64,000 nucleotides of DNA from Adhaeribacter terrigena (GCF_016623615.1 NZ_JAEHFX010000007.1:203118-267117); one strand, 5' to 3'; positions 1-8,116 are shown, numbered from the stretch's first letter. Notes: generated by a model from the letters alone, not told the origin. Numbers and translations: made by a program.

Positions 1-28
1 TATCACCAGGAAGCTTAGTTTCATTTCA

Positions 29-162
29 AAAAACGGTATTGTTTACAGGCTTGAAACTGTGGCCTGCTGCTTTCGGGTAAAAAAAACGGTAGGGTTTAAA
101 GCCTAAAAAGTGCTGTTCCGGAAAAATCTTTTAAAAACGGTATCTATTTCAGCTCAAAAAGT
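29..162 (+). repeat. Three copies of the 30-bp bipartite motif
   Basis: Copies lie at 29-58, 82-111 and 133-162, all in plus orientation. Each has the head AAAACGGTA at motif positions 2-10 and a tail AAAAAGT (second and third copies) or GAAACT (first copy) ending exactly at position 30. They lie upstream of the terminator and promoter region that precedes arsR. No coding sequence is evident in 1-276. Confidence 0.85.
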
Positions 163-191
163 CTGTTATACAACTGTCACTACAAGCCTTA

Positions 192-227
192 AAAGCCTTT
201 TTTGAAAAATATTTCAGAAAAGGCTTT
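192..227 (+). terminator. Rho-independent terminator of a gene left of the window
   Basis: The arms AAAGCCTTTT (192-201) and AAAAGGCTTT (218-227) are perfect complements, and CCTTTTTAT follows. It probably ends a transcript entering from outside the window and insulates arsR. Confidence 0.6.
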
Positions 228-237
228 CCTTTTTATC

Positions 238-273
238 TTTATCATCGTAATATTGCAATGAACAAATGATAAA
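238..273 (+). promoter_or_regulatory. Candidate arsR promoter/operator region
   Basis: TATCTTTA (233-240) resembles the Bacteroidota -7 box TAnnTTTG. Just downstream is an inverted repeat, TTTATCAT (238-245) with ATGATAAA (266-273), enclosing the palindrome ATTGCAAT. ArsR-family repressors bind short dyads near their own promoters, so this is the natural operator candidate. No convincing -33 box is visible. Confidence 0.4.
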
Positions 274-276
274 AAC

Positions 277-606
277 ATGGGCGCTACTAAAACCGATCAT
301 TTCACCCTACAGCAAAACGAACTGGCCAGCTTAGCCAAAGCCCTGGGCCATCCGGCCCGCATTGCTATTCTGGAGGTACTGCTAAAACTGGATAGCTGCA
401 TTTGCGGCGATATTGTGAATGAGCTTCCGCTGGCCCAACCCACGGTTTCGCAGCATTTAAAAGAACTGAAAACTGCCGGCCTCATAAAAGGAAATATCGA
501 AGGAAACTCCATTTGCTATTGCATCGATGCCGAAAACTGGAATAAATACAAAGAGTTGCTTTCGGCTTTTTTCGGGCAGCTGGCGCTTAAAACCAATTGC
601 TGCTAA
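277..606 (+). CDS. arsR: ArsR/SmtB-family metalloregulator
   Basis: This 109-residue protein is the size of an ArsR-family winged-helix repressor. The helix-turn-helix lies around residues 45-66 (QPTVSQHLKELK). A C-x-C pair at Cys41 and Cys43 (CICGDIV) sits where classical ArsR proteins place the arsenite-binding ELCVCDL motif. The protein also ends in a vicinal Cys108-Cys109 pair, a possible extra thiolate ligand. It is the first gene of an arsenic operon and probably represses it until As(III) binds. The ATG at 277 follows the candidate operator closely. Confidence 0.9.
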   Translation: MGATKTDHFTLQQNELASLAKALGHPARIAILEVLLKLDSCICGDIVNELPLAQPTVSQHLKELKTAGLIKGNIEGNSICYCIDAENWNKYKELLSAFFGQLALKTNCC

Positions 607-607
607 A

Positions 608-700
608 AATCTTTACTGTCATCCTGAGCCTGCGAAGGATTTATGTAGGCGCAGTTTTCGAGATAGTTTGCTCCTAAAGTCGGGACGACATCAGAATTTG
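608..700. repeat. GTCATCCTGAGC-type intergenic repeat
   Basis: The spacer between arsR and the VOC gene starts with GTCATCCTGAGCCTGCGAAG and ends near GGGACGACATCAG. It is related in style to the longer hairpin repeat at 42442-42566. It probably inserted into the operon spacer. No promoter is obvious inside it. Confidence 0.5.
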
Positions 701-728
701 ATTTTCAAATCTTTAAATTATAAAAGCC

Positions 729-1289
729 ATGAACCAGAACGTATTTCCAAGAATGCACGTGAGCTTATATGTAAGCAACCTTGCCAAAACTGTAGACTTC
801 TACACCGCATTTTTTGGTCAGGAAGCTGTTAAAATCAAGCCCGGTTACGCCAAATTTGTGCTCGATAAGCCTTCGCTTATCATTTCGTTTGTAGAAAATC
901 CCGGTCGCGTACAAAGCAATTTCGGGCATTTAGGTTTTCAGGTAGAAACGGTAGCCGAACTGGAAGAAAAACTGGTTGCAGCCCGCGAAAAAAACCTGGT
1001 AGCCAAAGAAGAAATGGGCACCAACTGCTGCTACGCCAAACAAGATAAATTCTGGGCTACCGATCCGGACGGCGTGCAATGGGAAGTATACTATTTCCAC
1101 GAAGACGCTGAATTCAACGATCCGCATTACGAAACCGCCGCTGCCGAAGCCTGCTGCCTTGCTCCTGCGCAATCTACCATAGAAATCACCAATGCTGCAT
1201 CCTGCTGCGAGCCGCTGGAAACTTCGGAAAAACCCAAATTCGATCTCAGCAACCTGATTGCTGGTTCAACCAGAAACAACTGCTGCTAA
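729..1289 (+). CDS. ArsI/CadI-like VOC metalloenzyme with a Cys-rich tail
   Basis: A vicinal-oxygen-chelate (glyoxalase/dioxygenase) fold protein of 186 residues. Likely metal ligands are His10 (PRMHVSLYV), His67 (FGHLGF) and Glu119 (QWEVYYF). The vicinal pair Cys100-Cys101 (TNCCYAKQDKFW) matches the cysteine pair that ArsI C-As lyases use to hold trivalent organoarsenicals. The related CadI proteins share the motif, so the substrate is not certain. Beyond the VOC core, a tail of about 50 residues carries three more Cys-Cys pairs (142-143, 159-160, 185-186). The next gene starts directly after its stop codon, so translational coupling is likely. A spacing-exact match to the 30-bp motif lies inside the gene at 944-973. 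Confidence 0.8.
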   Translation: MNQNVFPRMHVSLYVSNLAKTVDFYTAFFGQEAVKIKPGYAKFVLDKPSLIISFVENPGRVQSNFGHLGFQVETVAELEEKLVAAREKNLVAKEEMGTNCCYAKQDKFWATDPDGVQWEVYYFHEDAEFNDPHYETAAAEACCLAPAQSTIEITNAASCCEPLETSEKPKFDLSNLIAGSTRNNCC

Positions 1290-1703
1290 ATGAAAAAGAT
1301 CTTAGTGCTCTGCACCGGCAACAGTTGCCGTAGCCAGCTTGCCGAAGGCTACTTACGCCATTTCGCCAACGGTAAAGCCGAAGTTTACAGCGCCGGCATC
1401 GAAACGCACGGCGTAAACCCGCGGGCCATTGCTATTATGAAAGAAGACGGCCTTGATATTTCCGGTCACACGTCCAACAACGTAAACGAATACCAGCACC
1501 TCGATTTCGATTTCGTGATAACAGTTTGCGACAATGCCCAGGAAAACTGCCCTTACTTTCCTGGTTTTGCCAAAAAATTCCATTATAATTTCCCCGATCC
1601 GGCCAAAGCTACCGGTTCTGAAGAAGAGATCATGGCGCAATTCCGGAGCGTGCGCGAACAGATAAAAGAATATTGCCGGAAGTTTGTAACCGAGAATTTG
1701 TGA
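1290..1703 (+). CDS. arsC: Thioredoxin-linked arsenate reductase, low-molecular-weight phosphatase fold
   Basis: This 137-residue protein has the P-loop CTGNSCRS at residues 8-15, with nucleophile Cys8. The resolving pair is Cys80 and Cys87 in VCDNAQENCPYF. This three-cysteine layout matches the thioredoxin-coupled ArsC of Staphylococcus aureus, not the glutaredoxin-linked E. coli type. It reduces As(V) to As(III) in the cytoplasm. The ATG directly abuts the TAA of the VOC gene. The stop TGA overlaps the GTG start of the next gene, so the operon is tightly coupled. Confidence 0.92.
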   Translation: MKKILVLCTGNSCRSQLAEGYLRHFANGKAEVYSAGIETHGVNPRAIAIMKEDGLDISGHTSNNVNEYQHLDFDFVITVCDNAQENCPYFPGFAKKFHYNFPDPAKATGSEEEIMAQFRSVREQIKEYCRKFVTENL

Positions 1704-2341
1704 AAAGTTATTTAGCGGAATTCATCGGCACTTTTACGCTGGTTTTCTTTGCCGCTGGTTCAGCCCTGGTAGATGCACAAACGAACGGCGCAGTGAGTTT
1801 AATTGGTTGCGCTACGGCTTCCGGGTTGATTGTAACGGCCATGATTTATACTTTCGGCAATGTATCCGGGGCCCATATCAATCCGGCAGTTACGATTGGT
1901 TTTTCTATGGCGGGCTTATTCGATAAAAAAGAAATACTCCCGTACGTTGGCAGCCAGTTAGCAGGAAGTTTAGCCGCCGGTTTAACTTTAAAGTTACTTT
2001 TCCCGGCAAGTCAAAACATGGGGGCTACTTTTCCCGCCGGCGAAGTGATGCAATCTTTCATATTAGAAATTATCCTCACGTTTCTGCTCATGCTGGTTAT
2101 TCTGCATACTTCGCAGGGCATTAAAGAAATACAGCAACTGGCCGGTTTTATTATTGGCGGGATGGTTTTACTAGAAATTATTTTTGCCGGCCCTATTTCC
2201 GGCGGTTCCATGAACCCGGCCCGTAGCTTCGGACCAGCCCTGGCAGCAGGAAATATTACTACGCTCTGGATTTATTTTCTGGCGCCGGTTCTGGGTGCTG
2301 GCTTGGCAACGTTTGCCTGGAAGATCACAAAGGCAGATTGA
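1700..2341 (+). CDS. aqpS: Aquaglyceroporin (MIP family), arsenic-operon type
   Basis: An integral membrane channel of about 213 residues with two NPA boxes, HINPAVT and SMNPARS, and six hydrophobic segments. I chose the GTG at 1700, which overlaps the arsC stop and gives a start of MKSYLAEFIGTF. An upstream TTG at 1673 would add nine residues lying inside arsC. In Sinorhizobium meliloti AqpS takes the place of an arsenite pump and lets As(III) leave down its gradient. No ArsB or Acr3 gene is present here, so the same arrangement is inferred. The symbol reflects operon context and was not tested by phylogeny. Confidence 0.85.
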   Translation: MKSYLAEFIGTFTLVFFAAGSALVDAQTNGAVSLIGCATASGLIVTAMIYTFGNVSGAHINPAVTIGFSMAGLFDKKEILPYVGSQLAGSLAAGLTLKLLFPASQNMGATFPAGEVMQSFILEIILTFLLMLVILHTSQGIKEIQQLAGFIIGGMVLLEIIFAGPISGGSMNPARSFGPALAAGNITTLWIYFLAPVLGAGLATFAWKITKAD

Positions 2342-2345
2342 GGTT

Positions 2346-2375
2346 ACTTTTCCCGCTCAAAACCATAGCGTTTTT
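2346..2375 (-). repeat. 30-bp bipartite motif
   Basis: Read on the minus strand, the copy starts AAAAACGCTATGG and ends AAAAGT, exactly 30 bp. It begins five bases past the aqpS stop and leads straight into the terminator at 2380. Confidence 0.85.
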
Positions 2376-2379
2376 AACT

Positions 2380-2409
2380 AAAAAGCCTGCTTAATGGAGC
2401 AGGCTTTTT
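2380..2409. terminator. Bidirectional Rho-independent terminator
   Basis: AAAAAGCCTGCT (2380-2391) pairs perfectly with AGCAGGCTTTTT (2398-2409) around the loop TAATGG. It lies between convergent genes and serves both the ars operon and the minus-strand gene ending at 2421. Confidence 0.9.
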
Positions 2410-2420
2410 CTGTTTTATGG

Positions 2421-3263
2421 TTATGCCACTGCTTCCATTCTACCGGCTTTGCTTTCCGGCTTCTTATCAATTGCAATTCCAGCCAGCATATGCGCCAAAA
2501 CCGGGGCGCACTTTTCGTGGCAGGCGGGATAAAAATGACCATGTTTCCAGAAAGCCGATTTAGGCGATAAGCCCCACCAGAATTCGGCCATGGCCAGTGG
2601 TTTTAAACCTTGCTGAAAAGCGTACTGCAGAAGTTTCGGAACGGCACAATCGCCGGCACCAGCTCCGGGCCCTCGGCTGGTATTTTCCCGAAAAACAGTG
2701 CGTAAGCTTTTTTCTTCGCCGGCCTGGTTTAAAAACTGATACTGATCAAATAACTTTTCCTGGAGCTTGAGCGAATGCTGCTTACGGATCTGTTTTAACA
2801 AAGCAATTTTTCCCGGATCGTTGGCGGCAAAACTTTCCAGCGAAGTTATTTCGGCATTCATTTGGGTAAGTTCCTGCATGCCGGTATTCAGGAAACTTCC
2901 CGGTAATAAGCTATCGTAAACGGGCGGCACAAAATTAGCGTGGTGGTAACTGCCGGCTAATTTTCCCGAAAAAGCGGCCAGGAAACCGATCTCATTTTCT
3001 TCCGTGCGAACCAGCAACACGCCAAACATTTTCCCGATAATGGTACCCGCTTTTCCTTCTTCCAATCCAAAATTATGCTCCCATTCGGTTTGCACTTTTA
3101 AATAACGCTGAAGTTTATTAACGGCCAGCAGGCAAAGCGGATGCGGTGTGTAATTAAATGGATAGGTGAAATTTTCCGGCAACGAATAAGCCGCAATAGG
3201 TTCATCGAAAGGAATAAGACAATCGATTCCGAAAGGAATTTGAATGGGTAAGTTCCGTTTCAC
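2421..3263 (-). CDS. N-terminal domain of a Bacteroidota RluA-type pseudouridine synthase, catalytic domain absent
   Basis: The sequence resembles the long N-terminal region of Bacteroidota RluA-family synthases of about 550 residues. Recognisable blocks are GKMFGVLLVR, FLAAFSGKLAGSYHH and, near the end, KLLQYAFQQGLKPLAMAEFW followed by HGHFYPACHEKCAPVLAHML. In the full proteins the catalytic HRLDxxTSG domain comes next. Here the frame stops after about 20 more residues and a terminator follows, so no synthase domain is encoded. The GTG at 3263 (MKRNLPIQIPFG) lies just past the upstream gene's stop. A longer frame reaching 3395 would overlap that gene by 100 bp and is unlikely. This is either a split, degraded synthase or a repurposed stand-alone domain. 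Confidence 0.6.
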   Translation of the reverse strand: MKRNLPIQIPFGIDCLIPFDEPIAAYSLPENFTYPFNYTPHPLCLLAVNKLQRYLKVQTEWEHNFGLEEGKAGTIIGKMFGVLLVRTEENEIGFLAAFSGKLAGSYHHANFVPPVYDSLLPGSFLNTGMQELTQMNAEITSLESFAANDPGKIALLKQIRKQHSLKLQEKLFDQYQFLNQAGEEKSLRTVFRENTSRGPGAGAGDCAVPKLLQYAFQQGLKPLAMAEFWWGLSPKSAFWKHGHFYPACHEKCAPVLAHMLAGIAIDKKPESKAGRMEAVA

Positions 3264-3292
3264 AATTTCAAAATTAAAAACTGCAAAACGAG

Positions 3293-5638
3293 TTACGGCA
3301 CCAAAACCGTTTCTCCTCCTACTTCCGGCTCCACATCCTGGGCATCTTTTAGCTGCAAAGAATCCACTTTTGGTTTCGGAATAAAACTCTGGCACATGTA
3401 CTTCTTGCGGATCTTCACGGTTGGTTTCGGGAAACGACCGAATTTATAACCCAGGTCCGGATTCTTATATACGTTTTCCATAAAGATACCGAAAACCGGC
3501 AGAGCCGTTTTAGAGCCTTCGCCCATAGCCGAGGTCCGGAAGTGAATGCTGCGGTCGTCGCCTCCTACCCAAACACCCGTAATTAGATCCTTGGTTACGC
3601 CCACGTACCAGCCATCGGAATGGTTGGAAGTGGTGCCGGTTTTACCGCCCACTTCGTTGCCTTTGCGCCAGCCCAGATCGTATTCCCAGAGCGCCTGCGA
3701 AGTTCCGCCCTGCTCTTCCATCCCGCCTTTCAGCATATAGGTCATGAGCCAGGCCGTTTCAGAACTAAGTACTTTTTTCTGCTTCGGCATAAACGTGTGG
3801 ATCACGTTGCCATTGCGGTCTTCTATGCGGGTTACGTACATAGGTTCGGTGCGGAAACCGTTGTTCATGAATGTGCCGTAAGCCCCAACCAGTTCAAACA
3901 GCGAAACATCCGAAGAACCTAAACCAATAGAAGGCACAGCTTGCAACGGACTTTTTATCCCGAGTTTATGAGCGTATTCTGCTACCGTTTGCCAGCCCAC
4001 TTTTTCGGTTAATTGCGCCGTAATGGAGTTTATTGATTTTCCCATGGCGTGTCGCAAGGTAATATTGGCGCCCGAAAAATGATAATCGGCATTGTGCGGG
4101 CTCCAGCTTTTGGCTTCTCCGTTCTCCACATAATTAATAGTTAAACGCTGGTCGCGCATTCGGTCGCAGGGCGCGTAACCTTTATCGATTGCCGTTACAT
4201 AAACAAAAGGCTTGAACGTAGAACCCGGCTGGCGCTTGGCCTGTTTCACGTGGTCGTACTTAAAGTATTTGAAGTTGATACCCCCCACCCAGGCTTTTAT
4301 CTGACCCGAATGCGGATCCATGGTTACCATGCCGGCGCGCAGAATGCGTTTGTAATACGCCAGCGAATCCATCGGGCTCATGGTTACCGTTTTCTCCAGG
4401 CTGTCGTTGTCCCAGGTAAACACTTTCATCTGGCGCGGCTTATGCAGTTCGGCATTTATGGCGGCCTGGTTGTTGCCGTGTTTATTCTTCAGTGCTTTGT
4501 AATATTCGGTGCGCTTCATGCTGGCTTCCAGAAAACCCGGAATTTCCTGGTCTTTATCGTCTACCCACGGATTTTTATCACCCCAGTGGCGCTTGAATTT
4601 CTTCTGCAGGTCGCGCATGCGTTTTTCCACAGCCTGCTCGGCCAAAGTCTGCAAACGCGAATCAATGGTGGTATAGATTTTCAGGCCGTCGCGGTACAGA
4701 TCATAACCATTTTCGGCGCACCATTTTTTTACGTATTCACTCACCGCGCCTCTGAAATAGGTAGCCGGACCATCGTAATGATTTTCCACTTTATAACGGA
4801 GCACAATGGGCAAAGCGCTTAAGGAATCGGCCATTTCAGGGGCAATTACCCGGTATTTGGCCATTTGTGCAAGCACAACGTTGCGGCGGCGCAACGAGTT
4901 TTCGGGGTTAAAACGCGGACTGTAAGAAGTAGGTGCTTTCAGTAAACCAACCAACACGGCGGCTTCTTCGGTTTTTAAACTATCGGGCGAGGTACCAAAA
5001 AAGGTTTTAGCGGCCACCTTTATCCCGAAGGAATTACTGCCGAAATCTACCGTGTTCAGGTACATGGTCAGGATTTCCTGCTTCGAATAATTTTGCTCCA
5101 GCTTTACGGCCGTGATCCATTCCTTGGTTTTATTGATGAGCGTGCTGATGCCCGGAATATAACCCAATACACCCTTCGATTTTTCGGTGCGGATTTTATA
5201 CAGGTTTTTGGCCAGCTGCTGGGTAATGGTAGAACCGCCCCGGTTTTCGCCCTTGGCTACGGCCGCAATTACACTCAGCATGGCTTCCGGATCGATGCCC
5301 GAATGGTTGTAAAAACGCACGTCTTCGGTTGCGATCAGGGCTTTGATCAGCATCGGGGAAATTTTCTCGTATTTTACCGGGCTGCGGTTTTCCCGGAAAT
5401 ATTTCCCGATCAGTTTGCCATCTTCGGTATAAAGTTCGGAGGCCAGTTCGGTTCGGGGGTTTTCCAGTTTTTCGAGGCTCGGCGAAGCGCCAAACAGGAA
5501 AAGGAAATTGATATCGACGAGGAAAAGGTAAACCAGGAAACCGATCAGGCCGAAAGCAAAAAAACGCCAAAGCCAGTTTACCAGCCGCGCAAATGCTTTT
5601 GTAGGTTTTGGAGTACTCGGTTGTGCTTGTTCAGACAT
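3293..5638 (-). CDS. Class A penicillin-binding protein (transglycosylase-transpeptidase)
   Basis: A bifunctional peptidoglycan synthase of 781 residues. It has a cytoplasmic N-terminus and one membrane anchor around residues 24-50. The GT51 transglycosylase domain shows ATEDVRFYNHSG (catalytic Glu105) and GGSTITQQLAKN at 134-145. The transpeptidase domain has the SxxK serine in GSTFKPF (Ser473, Lys476), an SxN box in GKSINS (535-537) and KTGTT at 666-670. All catalytic elements are intact. It polymerises and cross-links glycan strands outside the inner membrane. The tail, after a KKYMCQSFIPKPK stretch, is acidic. The next gene begins about 29 bp after its stop. Confidence 0.93.
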   Translation of the reverse strand: MSEQAQPSTPKPTKAFARLVNWLWRFFAFGLIGFLVYLFLVDINFLFLFGASPSLEKLENPRTELASELYTEDGKLIGKYFRENRSPVKYEKISPMLIKALIATEDVRFYNHSGIDPEAMLSVIAAVAKGENRGGSTITQQLAKNLYKIRTEKSKGVLGYIPGISTLINKTKEWITAVKLEQNYSKQEILTMYLNTVDFGSNSFGIKVAAKTFFGTSPDSLKTEEAAVLVGLLKAPTSYSPRFNPENSLRRRNVVLAQMAKYRVIAPEMADSLSALPIVLRYKVENHYDGPATYFRGAVSEYVKKWCAENGYDLYRDGLKIYTTIDSRLQTLAEQAVEKRMRDLQKKFKRHWGDKNPWVDDKDQEIPGFLEASMKRTEYYKALKNKHGNNQAAINAELHKPRQMKVFTWDNDSLEKTVTMSPMDSLAYYKRILRAGMVTMDPHSGQIKAWVGGINFKYFKYDHVKQAKRQPGSTFKPFVYVTAIDKGYAPCDRMRDQRLTINYVENGEAKSWSPHNADYHFSGANITLRHAMGKSINSITAQLTEKVGWQTVAEYAHKLGIKSPLQAVPSIGLGSSDVSLFELVGAYGTFMNNGFRTEPMYVTRIEDRNGNVIHTFMPKQKKVLSSETAWLMTYMLKGGMEEQGGTSQALWEYDLGWRKGNEVGGKTGTTSNHSDGWYVGVTKDLITGVWVGGDDRSIHFRTSAMGEGSKTALPVFGIFMENVYKNPDLGYKFGRFPKPTVKIRKKYMCQSFIPKPKVDSLQLKDAQDVEPEVGGETVLVP

Positions 5639-5761
5639 TGTAAAAAACCTGCCTCAAATCTGCGCCACTTACCGGCCCGGACAGGAAAAATTTCACAAAT
5701 ATAAATGTTTAAAAGCGGATTTCGCTATTTCCGATTACAGCCTTTTTTGCTTATATTTTCC

Positions 5762-5895
5762 CGAAACACTATGATTTTCAGCCTGAAAACTAATTTTTAT
5801 AGCCTTCCCATTTAGCTTGAGGGAAAAAATATTCGTAAACATCTACCCACGCGGGCTTGTTTTGGGAAAACGCTATGGATTTGACGCGAAAAAGT
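5762..5895 (+). repeat. Two copies of the 30-bp bipartite motif
   Basis: Copies lie at 5762-5791 (head variant AAACACTATG, tail GAAAACT) and 5866-5895 (head AAAACGCTATGG, tail AAAAAGT). They occupy the gap between the divergent PBP and methyltransferase genes. The second ends 35 bp before the methyltransferase ATG. Confidence 0.8.
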
Positions 5896-5930
5896 CTTTG
5901 ATCTTTAATCCTGCTTCTTTTGTCTGAAAA

Positions 5931-6716
5931 ATGAAACGATTTCACCTGTTTGAATGGGAAGACCAAACCTGGTTTCCGGACGTGCTGCGCCGTAACATGA
6001 CCGATTACCTGCGTTTCATGATCACCAGGCTCGGTATTTACGACCCCGTAGTACCGCATTTAAAAGAAATGCTCGAAAAAACCGGGCAGCGGCAAATCCT
6101 GGATCTTTGCTCCGGCGCCGGCGGCGGCCTGGAAACCCTGCAACCCAAGATAAGCGCCGAAATAGGTTTTAACGTGCCGGTAACGCTCACCGATAAATTT
6201 CCGAACCTGGAAGCCTGGCAGCAAATTCAAACGGAAAGCAAAAACGCTATCCAATTCGAACCCCAAAGTGTAGATGCCACCAACGTACCCGCAAACCTGA
6301 CCGGCGTGCGCACGCTTTTTTCTTCTTTCCACCATTTCAAACCCGAAGAGGCGCAGGCAATTTTACAGGATGCTGTGAATAAAAAGCAAGCCATCGGCAT
6401 TTTTGAAGGTTCCGGTAAACAATACCACGAACTGCTGCTGGCTGGTTTGGTGTTTCCACCCTTAATGCTGGGAATTACGCCTTTTATTCGCCCGTTTAAA
6501 CTCAGTCGCTTGTTTTTTACGTATCTTATTCCGGCTATTCCGGTTTTCACCTTGTGGGATGGCGTGGTTTCCGTTCTGAGAATGTACAGCCCGGAAATGC
6601 TATCGGAAATGACCAAAAAACTCGAAGGCCCGCCCTACGTCTGGAAAACCGGCTACGCCAGACACAAATCCGGCGCGAAAGTTATTTACCTGATCGGCTA
6701 TCCGGAGGTTAATTAG
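5931..6716 (+). CDS. Class I SAM-dependent methyltransferase, probably membrane-associated
   Basis: A Rossmann-type methyltransferase of 261 residues. Motif I (ILDLCSGAGGG) lies near residues 56-66, the acidic post-I residue is in VTLTDKFPN, and a later SSFHHFKPEEA block resembles motifs III/IV. Two hydrophobic stretches in the C-terminal half (LLLAGLVFPPLML and FFTYLIPAIPVF) are unusual for a soluble enzyme and suggest membrane contact or a lipid-like substrate. A UbiA prenyltransferase lies two genes downstream on the same strand, so a prenylated or lipophilic substrate is plausible. The substrate is unknown. Confidence 0.7.
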   Translation: MKRFHLFEWEDQTWFPDVLRRNMTDYLRFMITRLGIYDPVVPHLKEMLEKTGQRQILDLCSGAGGGLETLQPKISAEIGFNVPVTLTDKFPNLEAWQQIQTESKNAIQFEPQSVDATNVPANLTGVRTLFSSFHHFKPEEAQAILQDAVNKKQAIGIFEGSGKQYHELLLAGLVFPPLMLGITPFIRPFKLSRLFFTYLIPAIPVFTLWDGVVSVLRMYSPEMLSEMTKKLEGPPYVWKTGYARHKSGAKVIYLIGYPEVN

Positions 6717-6725
6717 GAATTAGAA

Positions 6726-7040
6726 ATGGATTTAATGAATGAGGAACAGATTACATCTTGGATTTTTTTAGCATTAGCTTTAGCCTCACAAACTAAGCCA
6801 ACTGACATTAATGGAATTTCAATGGTTGCTGATGGCATAAATCATGCTGTACCAACACAAGAACAATTACAAGCCTCTATTAGTTGGTTAACAAATCACG
6901 ATCTCATAGAAAAAGCCGGGAATAAATTTAAATTAACAGAAAAGGGGAAATTATTATCCGAAAGAGCTTCAAATGAAACTAATATTCTTTTAGCGGTTTG
7001 GAAAAACCTAGAGTTAGAAATAAAGAATCTGCTACCTTAA
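6726..7040 (+). CDS. Small winged-helix-like protein of unknown function
   Basis: A 104-residue protein I cannot assign to a named family. The second half (LQASISWLTNHDLIEKAG then KFKLTEKGKLLSE) reads like the recognition helix and wing of a winged-helix domain. Its DNA is clearly more AT-rich than the genes on either side, with many AAT, TTA and ACA codons, which hints at separate origin. It begins 9 bp after the methyltransferase stop and ends 25 bp before the prenyltransferase, so it is probably cotranscribed with both. Confidence 0.6.
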   Translation: MDLMNEEQITSWIFLALALASQTKPTDINGISMVADGINHAVPTQEQLQASISWLTNHDLIEKAGNKFKLTEKGKLLSERASNETNILLAVWKNLELEIKNLLP

Positions 7041-7065
7041 TCTTCTTTAATTTCAAATCATTAAA

Positions 7066-7929
7066 ATGAACGCCCTGAAACTCATGCGCATCCCGTTTTC
7101 GGTATTCCTGATGCCAGTTTTCTGGTTTGCGTTAAGTGCCGCGCCTGTATTCGACTGGCAGAAAGCCGTGGCTGTTTTTCTCATTTTACACGTATTGGTT
7201 TACCCGGCCAGCAACGGTTACAACTCCTATTTCGACCGCGACGAAGGCAGCATTGGTGGTTTGAAACATCCGCCTAAAGTAACGCACAGTTTATTTTACC
7301 TGGTCGTGGTTTTCGATTTCCTGGCTGTTTTACTTTCGCTGCTTATTTCCATACCGTTTGCGGTTTGCGTGCTGGTTTATTTGTTCGTTTCCAAAGCCTA
7401 CAGTTACGATAAGATCCGCCTGAAAAAATACCCTTACCTGAGCACCTTTACCGTGGTTTTCTTCCAGGGCGCTTTTACGTTTTTAACGGTGCAGATCGGC
7501 AGCGGCGTTCTCTCAGAACACTATTTCAGCGCTCAAAACCTGGTCCTGGCTTTCGTAAGTTCGCTTTTTTTATGCGGCAGTTATCCGCTCACCCAGGTTT
7601 ATCAGCACGCCGAAGACAAAAAACGCGGCGACGAAACGCTGAGCCTGAAGCTCGGTTTAAAAGGCACGTTTCTATTTTCTGCCATCAGTTTAACCCTGGC
7701 CGCCGCTTTATTAATTGCGGAATACTTCTATACCAACCAGCTGAGCAGCATCGTTATCTTTGCAGTTTTTACCGCGCCGGTCATAGCGTTTTTTGCCTGG
7801 TGGCAACTCCAGATCCGCAAAAATTCCTTAGCTGTAAATTTCGAAAATACCATGCGCATGAACCAGATCTCCTCCCTTTGCATGAGCGCCGCCTTTCTGC
7901 TCATGCTGTTCTGGCCAAAACTATTCTGA
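7066..7929 (+). CDS. UbiA-superfamily prenyltransferase
   Basis: A polytopic membrane protein of 287 residues with about eight or nine hydrophobic helices. It carries the two aspartate-rich motifs of UbiA enzymes: NSYFDRDEGSIGG near residue 51 and YQHAEDKKRGDE near residue 182. These bind Mg-prenyl diphosphate. The family transfers a prenyl chain to an aromatic or other acceptor. The acceptor here cannot be read from sequence. The neighbouring methyltransferase suggests prenylation plus methylation of one compound, which is inference from context. Confidence 0.75.
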   Translation: MNALKLMRIPFSVFLMPVFWFALSAAPVFDWQKAVAVFLILHVLVYPASNGYNSYFDRDEGSIGGLKHPPKVTHSLFYLVVVFDFLAVLLSLLISIPFAVCVLVYLFVSKAYSYDKIRLKKYPYLSTFTVVFFQGAFTFLTVQIGSGVLSEHYFSAQNLVLAFVSSLFLCGSYPLTQVYQHAEDKKRGDETLSLKLGLKGTFLFSAISLTLAAALLIAEYFYTNQLSSIVIFAVFTAPVIAFFAWWQLQIRKNSLAVNFENTMRMNQISSLCMSAAFLLMLFWPKLF

Positions 7930-8086
7930 TTCCCTTTCTAGGCCAGTTTAAAAGTATAGCCTGAAGCCTCCTCAGAATCGGGTCAGAATTATAAAGTGGT
8001 TAGTATTTCACCGGAAAAATTCGCTACTTCAACGGTACAAAAAGTACAACCGGCTTTTTCAGGTTTCTATGCCTTTCTTTTCGCCG

Positions 8087-8094
8087 TACTTTTG
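8087..8094 (+). promoter_or_regulatory. -7 promoter element upstream of the LiaF-like operon
   Basis: TACTTTTG matches TAnnTTTG and lies 23 bp before the ATG at 8117. The -33 box is not clear. Confidence 0.4.
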
Positions 8095-8116
8095 AATAAA
8101 CATTAGCATTACCACT

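Noticed and set aside
29..162. 30-bp motif as a Bacteroidota promoter
   Set aside because: It lacks a consistent TTTG...TAnnTTTG pair, occurs in both orientations relative to genes, and is often downstream of stop codons or inside genes.
3264..3395. Longer start for the RluA-like gene overlapping the PBP gene
   Set aside because: The added residues are Arg/Gly/Cys-rich and overlap the PBP C-terminus by 100 bp; the GTG at 3263 gives a start resembling family members.
4250..5704. Plus-strand open frames opposite the penicillin-binding protein
   Set aside because: They lie within a fully conserved gene on the other strand and show no protein family features.
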